From Saposhnikovia divaricata (lineage: Eukaryota; Streptophyta; Magnoliopsida; Apiales; Apiaceae), in the NCBI GenBank assembly GCA_036435485.1, contig CM071596.1:59693001-59757000 (forward strand): a stretch of DNA of 64,000 bases, in the 5' to 3' direction. Below, in pieces: positions 23,460 to 34,427 of this stretch. The position numbers and the translations under genes were made by a program. Position 1 is the stretch's first letter. The number at the start of each line of letters is the position of its first letter. The notes beneath the pieces were generated by a model. The model did no database searches and was not told where the DNA came from. It saw only the letters and a program-made list of their open reading frames with translations.

Positions 23460-24475
23460 GGTTCGCAAAAAACACAAAAGTAAACAAGTAGTAAATAAGT
23501 GCGATAAATTAAACAAACAAAAAGAAAGGGTGAAAAATCAAAAAGAAAAATCCTAAATATAGGGTTCCTTAACTAGACCTTGCTCCTAACTGCAAGGACC
23601 ACCAAAAACTCGGTAAATCAGAATTTATTCGGACCGATTTGGCCAGGTAGGTGCAAGCATTGCCAAGAGGCTAAACACCAGCCTAGACACCAAATCTTAA
23701 TTGGCCAGGTAAGCTTTCGCTTGCCTAGACACCAAAGAGTCAGAATAATTAATGATTACTTCGTTTCTTAGGTACTTTCTTAATTGAGCGCGAAATTCCT
23801 AGGGGCAAACATCTAATTAATTTTATTAAAGGCTAGGGTATGCAAAATGAGGAATTTATTGTTTTTGGGCTAAGGAAAGGGTGATGAAATCCCTTCCCTT
23901 ATCTTGCTAGTGGTTTTTCCCTTAAGATTTATTTACAAATGAATGCAACAAACAACGAGATATAAAAAACTATAAACAATTATGGATGCTTTAAACTACG
24001 TGTCCTAATCTAAAGAGAAGAAGAATTTAACGTACCTTGGGGTCCTCCAGCGATCACCACAATTATAGGGTACGAAAAATTAAAACACAAAAAATAAAAT
24101 CTAGCATGATGTGCCCTAAGTGATTAAATGCATGATGCAACAATTATGTAACTTCTATCTAATTTTTTTGGATTTTCAATTTTCAATTTTTTTTTGTGAT
24201 TTTTCAAAATAATAAAAAGGTGAAAAAAGAGAAATACGGGTTACTGAAGCACGCTTCCAAAAATTCCGATTTGTTCCAAGCTCCGTGAGAAGATTTCCGT
24301 AATTCAAACTTTCCTAAAAAAAACGAAACAAAAGATAAGGCAAGTAAAAACTAATCCAAAAAATTAAAAATCAAGGCGCGAAAAATAATTAGTCCCCGAC
24401 AGCGAACCTAAAATAATTCAACGATTGAGTCGTGCGCTTGCGATTCTAAATTGTAATTATTTTTATCACATCACC
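23460..24475 (-). mobile_element. Leader or LTR-derived DNA of the Athila-like element
   Basis: This noncoding DNA lies upstream of gag. It includes GCGCTTGCGATTCTAAATTG and a TAGTCCCCGACAGCGAACCTA segment (about 24390-24412), phrases I associate with leader or LTR regions of large plant gypsy elements. A CCCCCAATTCACC tract at 24469 could be a polypurine-tract complement marking an LTR edge (TGATGTGATAAAA on the minus strand). The exact LTR limits could not be set. Confidence 0.45.
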
Positions 24476-25679
24476 CCCAATTCACCTCTGGTGTGAGAAC
24501 AAGTAAACTGGTTTTGAGAGAGTAAGATGAACGTAAAGTGTTTGTGTTGTGTGTAAAAATGTGATTGAATTCCTTACTCAAACCTGACCAGTGTTTATTC
24601 GTTCGACTGTGGCAGTTACCCGAAGAGTGGGGTGAGTGGTGGACGTGTCCCACGTTATGAGGGATTCACACCCAACCCGACCATTACAGGCAAATGGACT
24701 GGACAAGCCTTGGGCTTCCTTCGGTACTCTGTGTTGGGCCTTCGGTCCGGCCCATTAAGAAGATGGGCCTCCAACATGTCCCTGGGCTTCGTTCAGAGAT
24801 ATCCTCAGGACGGAGGCCAACGCCTAGGGTCCATCTTCGGATTTATCCTTCGTTATCCTTCCTTCAAATAAGGATGTCAGTCATTGGTGATAGGACTTAA
24901 CATGGGGAGACGTGTCCATTTAATGCTGATAGCTATCCCGCCTCGAGATTTGTGCTGAAATCCCAGCCGTTGAATTTGAAGCGACCCTTGTCCAAATGTC
25001 GCATTCTATTATTTAAACTCACAGAATTCTCTCTCTTTCTTTTTTACGCACACATCCTCACCCAAATCTCCTCAAAGCAAAAACCTTTTAGCCAAGAAAA
25101 TCTCACGAGTAATAGCAATTGGAGCCGTCATTTCATCTCCAGAAACTCCCAATCCTCCAATCCCCATCGAAGTTTATCTTCAAGAAGTCTATCCCCAAGA
25201 AGTTCATCTCCAAAATAGTAAGTTTCTCTTCTCTTGCTCAAAGTTCTATGTCATTTTCGTATTTTTACCAACAATACCACGATCTCTGTATGTATATGCA
25301 TGTATCTGTATGTATTCATAGGAAGAGTTTTGGGTTATCTTTGCTTCCTGGATAGAATATATACCCACTTACAGTTTTATTTATGCTAGACTTAGGATGT
25401 TGTGCCATTTCGCAACCTTTTCCTGGGATTCCGGGACTGCCTGGGGGTTTTCTGGGTAAGAACACCTTTCGGGGTCTTCAAACCATATGAACATCCTTCG
25501 GGCTATCCCCATCCACGACTTGTAGCTTTTAGATGTTCTTTAAATGCTCCGCCTTTAGCCTTAGGACATGCCCGACCGGTCCTAGCCCGCTGTACTCGAT
25601 CTTTTTCCTTTTTCTTGGTTTTCTTTATTCACTTTTTCGAGTACAAGGCTAACGTCACTTCATTTTCGAATGCAGGGAC
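24476..25679 (+). promoter_or_regulatory. Probable promoter, 5' UTR and 5' UTR intron of the antisense ORF
   Basis: A TATTTAAAC box near 25011-25019 is followed by a CT-rich leader (TTCTCTCTCTTTC). A good donor (ATA|GTAAGT, intron from 25218) and acceptor (TGCAG, ending 25675) bracket an intron of about 458 bp, four bases before the ATG at 25680. This is the layout of a plant gene with its own promoter, on the strand opposite to pol. The function is inferred from sequence signals only. Confidence 0.5.
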
Positions 25680-28600
25680 ATGGACCGGTCGAATGAGGAC
25701 GTTGGGCCTTCGGTTAGCTCTGTTTTGTCCTCCTTTAGTGACGTGAGTAAATATCCTGCAGCGAACATACGTTCCAAGCTGATCGAATAAGACCTTATTC
25801 CTCTTTATGATAAATACAATATTTCAAGGCAGTACTGGCATATATATCCGGCCTCACGAAGAGATCGTATTCACCATAACCCTCCGATTCCCGAAGGTTA
25901 TGAAGGTACGGCCACGGGAATTTCTGAAGCGGCCTTCCGCTGTGGTTACCGGGTCCCGACGTTGCCCTTGTTAAAGAGTTTGCTGAAGAACTTGGGGATC
26001 GCCATCGGGCAACTCGACCCCAACTCTTTCATTCATATCAACTGTTTCCAGGCCCGATGTCTGGCGGCAAAAATCCATCCTCGGACGTCACTCTTCTGGT
26101 ATCATTATGACTTCAGAAGAAACGGAAAAAGCGAGGGTTTTACACCATCGCCCGTGACAGGGTCATTGCTTTCGTAATTTAGGTTTTGGAATTTGTTAAA
26201 ATAAAAGTGAAATTAAATTAGATTTAGGATTACACTTAGAATCCTCCCCCGGGGACGACACTATTCGGGAATCAAGTCAAACTGGTCAAACCGAGCCAAA
26301 AATGTTTTCCGACATATGTTCGACATTAACTTAGGATGAGAATATCATGGTAATGGTATTTTATACTCCAGGTTATTTATGTCAAAAGATTTTAGGCATT
26401 CGGCTAAAGGCACAAATATCGATAATTTTTAAACACCGCTTTTACAAGTCAAACTGATTCGATTTATTTAAAAGAGTGTTGTTCTTAAATGTTTTACTCT
26501 CAGATATTCTTGATATATTCATTTGATATTTATAATCAGTTTGCCTTGCCAAAAGCCATGCCAAAAGACCAAAAACAGATTTTATTCCGAAATACCCAAA
26601 AATCCTTATTTATCTGGATAAAATCATTTTTAATTCAATCTTATATATTTCTTGGACCTCATTGTCATTATTTCATATGGAATATTATGTTTGAATATAT
26701 ATCAAGTCAAAACTTTTGTCTAAGTTGTCGGTAAAGATAAATGAATTTTTCGGTCGCTCCGGAAGGCTGTTTTAACATTCGAAAAATTCGTAAAAATACT
26801 TCCACACATCTTTTTGACTTGAAACTTTGAATGTGTCCTTAGTTTCCCTATAGGACATTGTAGAATTGATTTCGTAAATTTTGGATGACCTTTTTCCGGG
26901 ACCCCTTAAATCGATACGTAATTGATTTATCGGTCACTTAAAAGTCATAGTTGGTCAACTCATTTCAAGGTGAAATTTTGACCACATTCCTCTGGGAACA
27001 TTTCTAGGGGATTCCCAAAATTTCATAATTTTTGAATGATTTTCAATTTATTGCGATTAAACCAATTTCGTTTCGTCGGTACGCGCATTTTACGTTTTTA
27101 TTGATTCGTTAATTAATAAAAACGTGTGGGCACTCTTTCCTAGGCATTTTTGAATTTTTATACAGCTGATATGACTTTGGGAATATTCCTCCCACTTGCC
27201 TTTAACCCATGTGCTAACACCATTTAAAAATAAAGCTAAAAAACCTCATTTTTGGCTATAAAAGGCCCCCTTCACCCCCCCTTTTCATTAAGCCCCCTAG
27301 AGCCAAGTATATGCTGGTGAAATAAGCTTAGAAACACTCTCTATCCAGTAGTCAAAAGTTCAAAAACGTTTCTTTGCTTCAAGCCTAAAATTCAAGATCT
27401 ATCTTCATTTTAGCTTGATTTTCTTCACCATTCTTGCTCCTAAACACACACCTTTGGTCACCAATCTTTTTGTGGTCTTTCCACCTTGTTTTTATCAGTT
27501 TATAAGTGACCTTTTGAGCCTCCAAAAGTCAGACCATAAACCCATATTCCGGCCATTTTCCGGCGACTCATTTTGTGTGTTTTTGGCTTCGTTACTAGCT
27601 TTTTCTCTTGTTTTCTCTCTAGATCTCAAGGGTTACAAGTTGGTTTTCATATTTCCTCACTCTCCTATATATAAGTCGAGTATATATAGTAGTAGTGGTG
27701 GTGGGTGGCTTGAATATTTAATGTTTATTGCTTGTTTGGTTTAGATCTACACTTATAAACACTAATATTCATCTTTCTTGCATTTTGTCACTAATATACA
27801 CTTGTTCTTGAAGTATATTCGTGTAGTGTATATTTGACATCTTGTAAGGTGTGTTCTTAAGGTTGAAGTTGAGAATCACCTCATTTAAGTCCTTTAATCC
27901 AAGTTGAGTATTTGGATTAAAAAGGCTAGTTAACTATCTTTTGATTTAAAAACAAAAAGCTTACATCTTGTTTTTACCTTAAGTGGTTTAAACTTGATAT
28001 TTAAAAATCAAAAGATAAGTTGGTTGTTAGTCTTGTGTAACCAAGTCCTTTGCTCCTTTTATGTTTGTTTTTCAAACAAGGACATAAAGAATCAAGACTA
28101 TACAAGCTAGCTTTTAAAACAAGTTGGTAGTTATTGTTGGCATTTTTTCTTCTTTGTTAAACACTACCATTTAGTAGTTTATCCTGTTCAAGTTGGTTAC
28201 TCACTTGTCTTATCTTTATATCTTGAACAAGGATTTAAACAAGACTACTTGAACTTGTTTTAGGACTTTGAAAAATCCGGCCATACCACTTTCTTTACCA
28301 TTCGGCTGAAGTACTTTTTAATACTAGTTTTTGTTGCTTGCTTGCACTACTTGCTCTTTAGTTTAATATTCTTGCTTGTGTGGGTGTGTAATATTTTAAC
28401 GTATAATAGCGGCCCTCGTTTTATCCTATAGATAAGCGAGTTACTTTTACGCACGTATGAGTTATGTTTTAAATTGCTTGTGTGTTGTGTGTAAGTGTGT
28501 GTACCGCTTGTGTGACAAGTCCATTATTGTGACTTATCCCTTGCTGTTATATATTTAATTTAACGCGTAATAGCGTCCCCGTGACTAGTACCGTAACATA

Positions 28601-30531
28601 CTAGCTTGCATGGATTTATATCTCTTAATATAAATTGCTTGGTTATTGTTGGACTTGTATTCTAATCTTTGCAGTGAGGTGAAGTGAAGTGAGGTGACTC
28701 TTGTTCTAAGACCCAAGTCTTAGGCGTACTAACGGGGAGTTAGTAGCCTTTGCACCGTGAAGAAAAGAGAAGACCCAAGATCTAAGACCTAAGATCCAAG
28801 ATCCAAGACCGGTAAAGTTGTAGAAGTACATAGTCTACAAAGGGATGCTACAAAGTCTTTGAGGAGGTGACGGGGAGTTACGCTCCAAGACAAGTTTTGT
28901 AGTTTGTATTTAGCTATTTTATTTTGAGGAGGATACGTGTGTGTATCACTCCAAGATAAATAGATAGTGGCCTAAGGAGTTGTAAAGGCTTCTCCGCCTA
29001 CTATAAAGAAGTATCTTTGTAGTAGTGAAAATATCGAGTCCGGGGAGGAGTTCGGGGACTGGAGTAGGGGTGTTCGAATCCATTAGGGGTTGCGGGCATC
29101 GCGAACCAGGATAAAATCGACCGTGTGCTACTCTCTTTTCTTTCGCTCTTTATTTTCCACACTTTACTCACTTGTTCACAAGTAACGAAGTTTAAAAAGG
29201 CGAAAGAGTTTTCAAAAAGCCAAGCTCTAAATTTTAAAAAGGTGATAAGCTATTCAACCCCCCTTATAGCTTATCTAACCCATATACGGGACCTATCAGC
29301 CCGCAAGAATCACCGGGCTGATTGGGCCAAGACTAACTCTAGCAATAAGGGTACCCATGACCGGTGGTTTTTCTTCTCTGGCCCACCAGATCGCCAAATT
29401 TGCTGTGTGAAAAGAGGTGGACCCAAGTAAGGTCAGTCTACCTTCTATTCCGGGGGCGGACGAACATGATTACCGGATTCTTTATGACTTGGAAATGGCT
29501 AGAGTCCCTTTGATCGACAGCCGAAAGAACGATTGGTTGTTCGCCCTTTGGGGTAGTGGTAACACTTATTCTCCACTGGTTTCCGTATTTTCGTTCATGT
29601 ATATTATGCTAGTTTTCTTTCGATCTTTTAAATGTTTTTGACTTAGTCACTATTTTGTGCAGTGTCTTCCCGTGAAGATTTTGTCGAGCGTCACCGACTG
29701 AAGGCCATAGCCAAAGAGGCGGCCGCTGTTGTTGCTGTTGCTCCGGACAATGTTGTCTCTGAACAGGGGGATGAGCGGGAGATGCCGAAGGAGACTCCTC
29801 ATGTCTCTCCTCTACGTGTGCAGAAAATCCAGCAGTCTTTTGCGGTGGATTCCCAAAAGAGGTACCGAACGGAGGATGCGGTGATTAAGACCTAGGTACC
29901 AAAAGAGGCCTCATTCTCCCGGCCGATAGGCCTAACTATGAGAAAGTGGATGACTTGGGTGCATATACCGAGATGTTGTCGCTCCTCTCGATGGTAAGTT
30001 TCTTCTCTTCATATTATTTTTATTTGTCCCTTCGGGTATTTGACATTTGCCTTTATTTATTTTCAGGCTGTTCCCTGGGCTGCTGTGGCTATCGACCGGA
30101 TACAGGGAATGCAGACCAGGCTGGAGGGGGTCACTCAGTTGAAATTAGGGCAGTGAAGGCAGAAGAGGATCTTCATAATGCCACTACTGAGCTGGAGAGG
30201 ATCACCGATCAAAGTAATGCTTTGGCGACTGAACGGGACTCCCTGAAAGATCAAGTTGATTCACTAAAGGCCCGGGTCTCTCGGAGGAACGACCAACTGA
30301 AAGCTTCTTGTAAGGCAATCCGGAAGGGAAAGAAGATCTTGGACCTGATTGAGGAACGGTGGTATCAGATGGGATATGATGATGCCATCCTGAAGGCCCA
30401 TTCCTCCGGCCTCCAGGTAGATCCGGTCGGCCTTGAGAATGTGGATGAGCCTTTAGTTATTTCCTCGGATGAAGATCACTCTGAGTATATGCTTATTTAT
30501 TTTTGCTATTCTGATGGCCTTCGGGCTTTGT
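25680..30531 (+). pseudogene. Antisense ORF of the Tat element (plant 'putative gypsy type transposon' domain), split by an insertion
   Basis: The first part (25680-26154) starts MDRSNEDVGPSVSSV and contains PIPEGYEGTATGISEAAFRC with YWHIYPASRRDR and LGIAIGQLDPNSFIHINCFQ, matching the plant family often labelled Transposase_28 or putative gypsy type transposon. After a 3,144-bp insertion the frame resumes at 29304 (HDRWFFFSGPPDRQ, DYRILYDLEMARVPLIDSRK). GT-AG introns are visible at 29579-29662 and 29994-30066. The last part (30067-30531) is a coiled coil (KAEEDLHNATTELERITDQS). Breaks include an in-frame TAA near 25788 and frameshifts near 29415 and 29893. The role of this ORF in Tat elements is unknown; despite the family name, no transposase activity is established. 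Confidence 0.75.
26155..29298. mobile_element. 3.1-kb solo-LTR-like insertion inside the antisense ORF
   Basis: The ends are TGACAGG and CCTATCA, a near-perfect inverted pair starting TG and ending CA. The 5-bp sequence GCCCG lies at both borders (26150-26154 and 29299-29303), a perfect target duplication. Removing the insert and one GCCCG rejoins the interrupted coding frame. Inside there is a TATAAAAGG box near 27258, but no gag or pol, primer site or polypurine tract. That fits a solo LTR left by recombination between the LTRs of a large element; a LARD-type non-autonomous element is an alternative. The 102-codon frame at 29125-29430 is partly LTR and partly antisense-ORF sequence. Confidence 0.85.
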
Positions 30532-30539
30532 AACGCTTA

Positions 30540-30870
30540 ACTCTTCCTTCGGGCTTTAAATATTTTGCCTTCGGGCTTTAAATATTTTGCCTTCGGGCTT
30601 TAGTGTTATTCGTCCGCCTTTTTGTATTTGGCTATGCCTTCGGGCTTCTTTAATGCATTTTTAGGCTTACTTTTATCTTTTTGCCTTAGCATAATTTTTA
30701 TTCAGCTTTTATGCTTCTTCGGCTTTATTTGCCTTAGCATAATTTTTCTTTAGCTTTGTGCTTCTTCGGCTTTATTTACCTTAGCATAATTTTTGTTTAG
30801 TTATATGCTTCTTCGAATTTATTTGCCTTAGCATATTTATCTTTTAATTTTGTGCATTTCCGGGCTTAGC
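30540..30870. repeat. Minisatellite-like repeats between the convergent ORFs
   Basis: One unit, GCCTTCGGGCTTTAAATATTTT, is repeated about three times (30548-30605). A second unit of about 50 bases (GCCTTAGCATAATTTTT...GCTTCTTCGGCTTTATTT) is repeated about four times (30677-30850). They lie between the end of the plus-strand antisense ORF and the end of the minus-strand pol, where transcripts from the two strands would converge. Confidence 0.75.
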
Positions 30871-31273
30871 CTAGCATTTTTTTACATCTTCGGTCGTAAC
30901 CTAGCTTCCCCCCCCGTATTTAAGGGGTTTTGTAAATGATTAAGGTCCCATTCGGTCGGTGAAAAATATTTCCTCCCGGCCTTAATTATGTCAAAGTAAC
31001 TTATATACTGAAACAAGTAAAAGGACGCATGCTTCATTCGGTCGGCCCCAAGCATGGGTCCGTTGAGCCTTTTTTATGTACTCAAGCACTCGATTACTAG
31101 TGTACTTTGGCTACTAATAAACATGTAAATTGGGGCAAACAACCTTTCATTGATCATGTAAATGGCATACACAATTTTGAGTTACAGATTGATGCTCACT
31201 TAGGGAAACGGAAATTAACTTGCATGAAACAAAATACTGAATTAAAAGGAACAAATGAAAACAACCAGTGAGC

Positions 31274-32410
31274 TTACTGGTAGAAGCGACGAAGGCGAGC
31301 TGCATGCCAGGTGTTTTTGATCGGGCTGTCGTCCGAATTAGCCAGTTTGTAAGTACCTGGCCGAATAATTTCTATCACAGTGTAGGGGCCTTCCCAATTG
31401 GGCATAAGTTTACCCTGCTTAGTTGGCATTGAAGTAGCCAATTCCCGAAGTACTAGGTCCCCCGCCTGGAAAGATCTTTTCTTCACTCCCGAGTCATAGT
31501 ATTAAGCCGCCTGAAGCTGGTACCTTAAGTTTCTTTGATGGGCCTCCTCCCTTTCCTCTTCAAGTAGATCCACATTCGCCCGGAGCCCCCATTCATTCGT
31601 TTCCACATTGAACACTTGTGTTCGATAAGATTCCAGGCCAACCTCGATCGGTAGAAGGGCATCAGTCCCGAAGGCTAACTTGAAAGGTGTTTCTCCAGTT
31701 GTTGATCTTGCTGTCGTTCAATAAGCCCATAAAACCCAAGGCAGTTCATCGGCCCAAAGTCCCTTAGCTTCGCCCAGTCTCTTCTTGATCCCATCAAAGA
31801 TGATTTTGTTGGCTGCTTCGATCACCCCATTTTTTTGGGGGTGTCCAACTGAACTGAACTTCTGCTGGATTCCGAACTTGGCCAGAAACTTTCTGAACTT
31901 GCTTCCAATGAACTGAGTCCCGTTATCAGAAACACATACCATTGGGATACCAAACCTCAGAATTACCTGTTCTAACATGAACTTTTTTGCTGCTTCTTCG
32001 GTGATGGCTGAGAGTGGTCTGGCTTCTACCCATTTGGTCATGTAGTCGATCGCCAGAATGCAGTATTTAGCTTGCTTGGTGCTGGTAGGTAAAATTCCCA
32101 CGATGTCAACTGCCCTCATAACGAATGGAATGGGGCTAAGAACTGAAGACATTTCCTCGGGGGGTTGCTTCGGTATCGTGCTGAATAGTTGGCATTTTTT
32201 TCACTTCTTAGCATATTCGGTTGCATCTTCCTTCATTTTTTGCCAGAAAAACCCTTGCCTAAGGATGTTGAAGGCCAATGATCTTCCTGCTAAGTGTTCC
32301 CCATAAATTCCTTCATGGATTGTTTCAAGAGCTAACTCCTGTTCCTCAGTGTCTAGGCATCGAAGAAGTGGTTGAGTTGCTGATCTTCTGAATAGACGTC
32401 CTCCGACCAA
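31274..32410 (-). pseudogene. Tat integrase
   Basis: The zinc module (HEGIYGEHLAGRSL...AEYAKK) is followed by a TGA stop at the position where the first Cys of the HHCC finger is expected, then by CQLF. The core has AVDIVG (D), VSDNGTQFIG (D) and NGVIEAANK (E), so the catalytic triad is kept. The C-terminal module reads MKKRSFQAGDLVLR, GKLMPNWEGPYTVIE and WHAARLRRFYQ, ending near 31274. Further TGA and TAA stops occur near 31718 and 31502. Each of the three could be a single-base change of a sense codon (Cys or Arg), so the gene decayed mainly by point mutation. Confidence 0.88.
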
Positions 32411-33217
32411 AGTATAGCTTCCGACCGATGTCTAACTTTCTGTGCTTCCCTTCGGTTGAGCAGCAAGGTCCCCTTTTCCAAGAATGCTCTGATTGGGGTC
32501 ATCCAATTAATCCATTGGTGAATTTCCATGCACTGTTTCTTGTGTATCGAGGGCGTCTTTACCTCGGTCAGATAGATTGACCCAGTAAGACTTTGGGTCT
32601 CTACCGAAGCTTGCCTGGATAGAGCATCTGCCCGATTGTTGTTTTCCCTTGCCACCTTACTTAGTTCAAATGATTCAAAAGACTGAGTATTCTGGCGTAC
32701 CTTTAAAGCATAGGCTTTCGTTTGGGGTCTTTCTGCCCATACTCCCCTATGAATTGCTTAATAACTAGCATTGAGTCACTGAAAGCCCTTAAGTGTTTGA
32801 CTTCTAAGCTTCGTGCTAAGTCCAATCCTGCTAGTAAAGCTTCGTACTCTGCTTCATTGCTTGGCATATTTCAAATCCCTCAGAACTTGTTAGAATCAAT
32901 CCTGCTCCGCACTTATCTCCTGCAACTGAACCATCCACGAATAGTTTCCACTTTCCCGGTGCCTGAATCAATTGCTCTTCAGGAGCTAAGTCCTTCGGCC
33001 CCGCAAAAGAACATTCTACCATAAAATTTGCTAGTGCTTGTGCTTTGATCGAAGTTCTTGGTGTATACTCCAAATCATATTCCCCCAGTTCGATCGCCCA
33101 AGCTACTACTCTGCCCGATGCCTCTGTAAAATTTTCTTCAAAGGTTGGTCTGCTATCACATTGATCGTCCTTCCTTGCAAATAGTGCCTCAGCTTTCTGG
33201 CGGCCATTACCAACCAA
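32201..33217 (-). pseudogene. Tat additional RNase H-like domain and linker
   Basis: The phrases WKLFVDGSVAGDKCGAGLIL and ALANFMVECSF open an RNase H fold that follows the usual gypsy RNase H (VVAWAIELGEYDLEYTPRTS). A second RNase H between RT and integrase is typical of the Tat group. MARENNNRADALSRQASV at 32655 is the end of the domain. The frame is broken near 33130, 32830 and 32353. Confidence 0.8.
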
Positions 33218-34427
33218 TAAACGAACTTCTCTGCATTCGGATATCTGGTTTTCGCGTCCTTAAGCATATGAGAAACATAGAAAACTGGATGTTGATTCCC
33301 TTCGTGCTGTTTGACCAATACAGCTCCCAATGTTCGATCGTTCACAGCTAAGTACAACTGCAATGTTTCCTTCGGATCGGGCCTCATCAGGAGTGGGGCT
33401 TTTACTAAGTATTCTTTAACCTCCTCAAATGCTTTTTGGCAATTTGGCCCCCACTCGAAATTCTTAGACCCCCGAAGAACCTCAAAAAATGGTAGAGCCT
33501 TTTCAGCTGACCTGGGAATGAACCTCCTCAGGGCTGCTAACCGTCCGGTCAACTTCTGAATGTCCCTAATCATCTTTGGTTCTTCCATAACAATTACGAC
33601 CTTGATCTTCTCTGGGTTCGCCTCAATCCCTCGGGCGCTGACCATGTATCCCAGAAACTTCCTACTGTTTACCCCGAACATGCACTTGTTCGGGTTGATT
33701 CTCATGTTGTTCCTCCTGAGTGTTTCAAAGCACTCCTTTAAGTCTTCGGCATGATCCCTAAAGAGGGACTTAACAATCGTATCATCCACATAGCATTCCA
33801 TGTTTCGGCCTATTTGCGCCTTGAAGACCTTGTTAATCATTTTCTAAAATGTTGCCCCCGCATTCTTCAGTCCGAAGGGCATCTTGATGTAGGCATACGT
33901 GTCATTTTGGTGATGAATGCTGTCTTAGGGATATCCTCAGCATTCATGGCGATCTGATGGTATCCGGAGAAGGCATCCAAGAAGCTGAGTATTTGATGTC
34001 CCGAAGTGGCATCTATCAGCTGATCGATATTCGGTAGTGGATAATGGTCCTTCGGGCAGTTTTTGTTCAAGTCAGTGTAATCCACACACATTCTCCATTT
34101 ACCGTTCGACTTCTTGACCACCACTACGTTAGCCAACCAGTCGGGGTAGTCAATCTCTTCAATGAATTTCGCCTCTAGAAGTTTCTCTACTTCGGCCTGG
34201 ATAACCTTTTGCCTTTCCGTAGCGAAGTTTCTTTTCTTTTGCTTCACAGGATGAGCATCGGGATTCACGTTAAGACAATGCTTAGCTACCGAAGGGTCCA
34301 AACCTGGCATATCTTTGGGACCCCAGGCGAACACATCGTGGAATTCCCTGATAACTTCAATAACCTTCCTTTTCAATTCCGGCTCCATGCTCTTCCCAAT
34401 CTGTATCATCTTCCCTGATTGGTCCAC
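33106..34427 (-). pseudogene. Tat reverse transcriptase and gypsy RNase H
   Basis: The N-terminal half (34427-33867) has VVVKKSNGKWRMCVDYTDLN and NCPKDHYPLPNIDQLIDATS, and the C-terminal half (33840-33106) contains CYVDDTIVKS, the catalytic YVDD box. RNase H motifs follow (KNFEWGPNCQKAFEEVKEYL, LYLAVNDRTLGAVL). The enzyme would copy element RNA to DNA. A frameshift near 33850 divides palm and fingers, and a stop at 34428 separates RT from protease, so it cannot be made as a normal polyprotein. Confidence 0.9.

Noticed and set aside
24386..24415. Athila primer-binding site at the CCCCGACAGCGAACC segment
   Set aside because: The similarity to the usual primer site is weak and its distance from gag and from a defined LTR edge does not fit; kept only as a leader/LTR-derived phrase.
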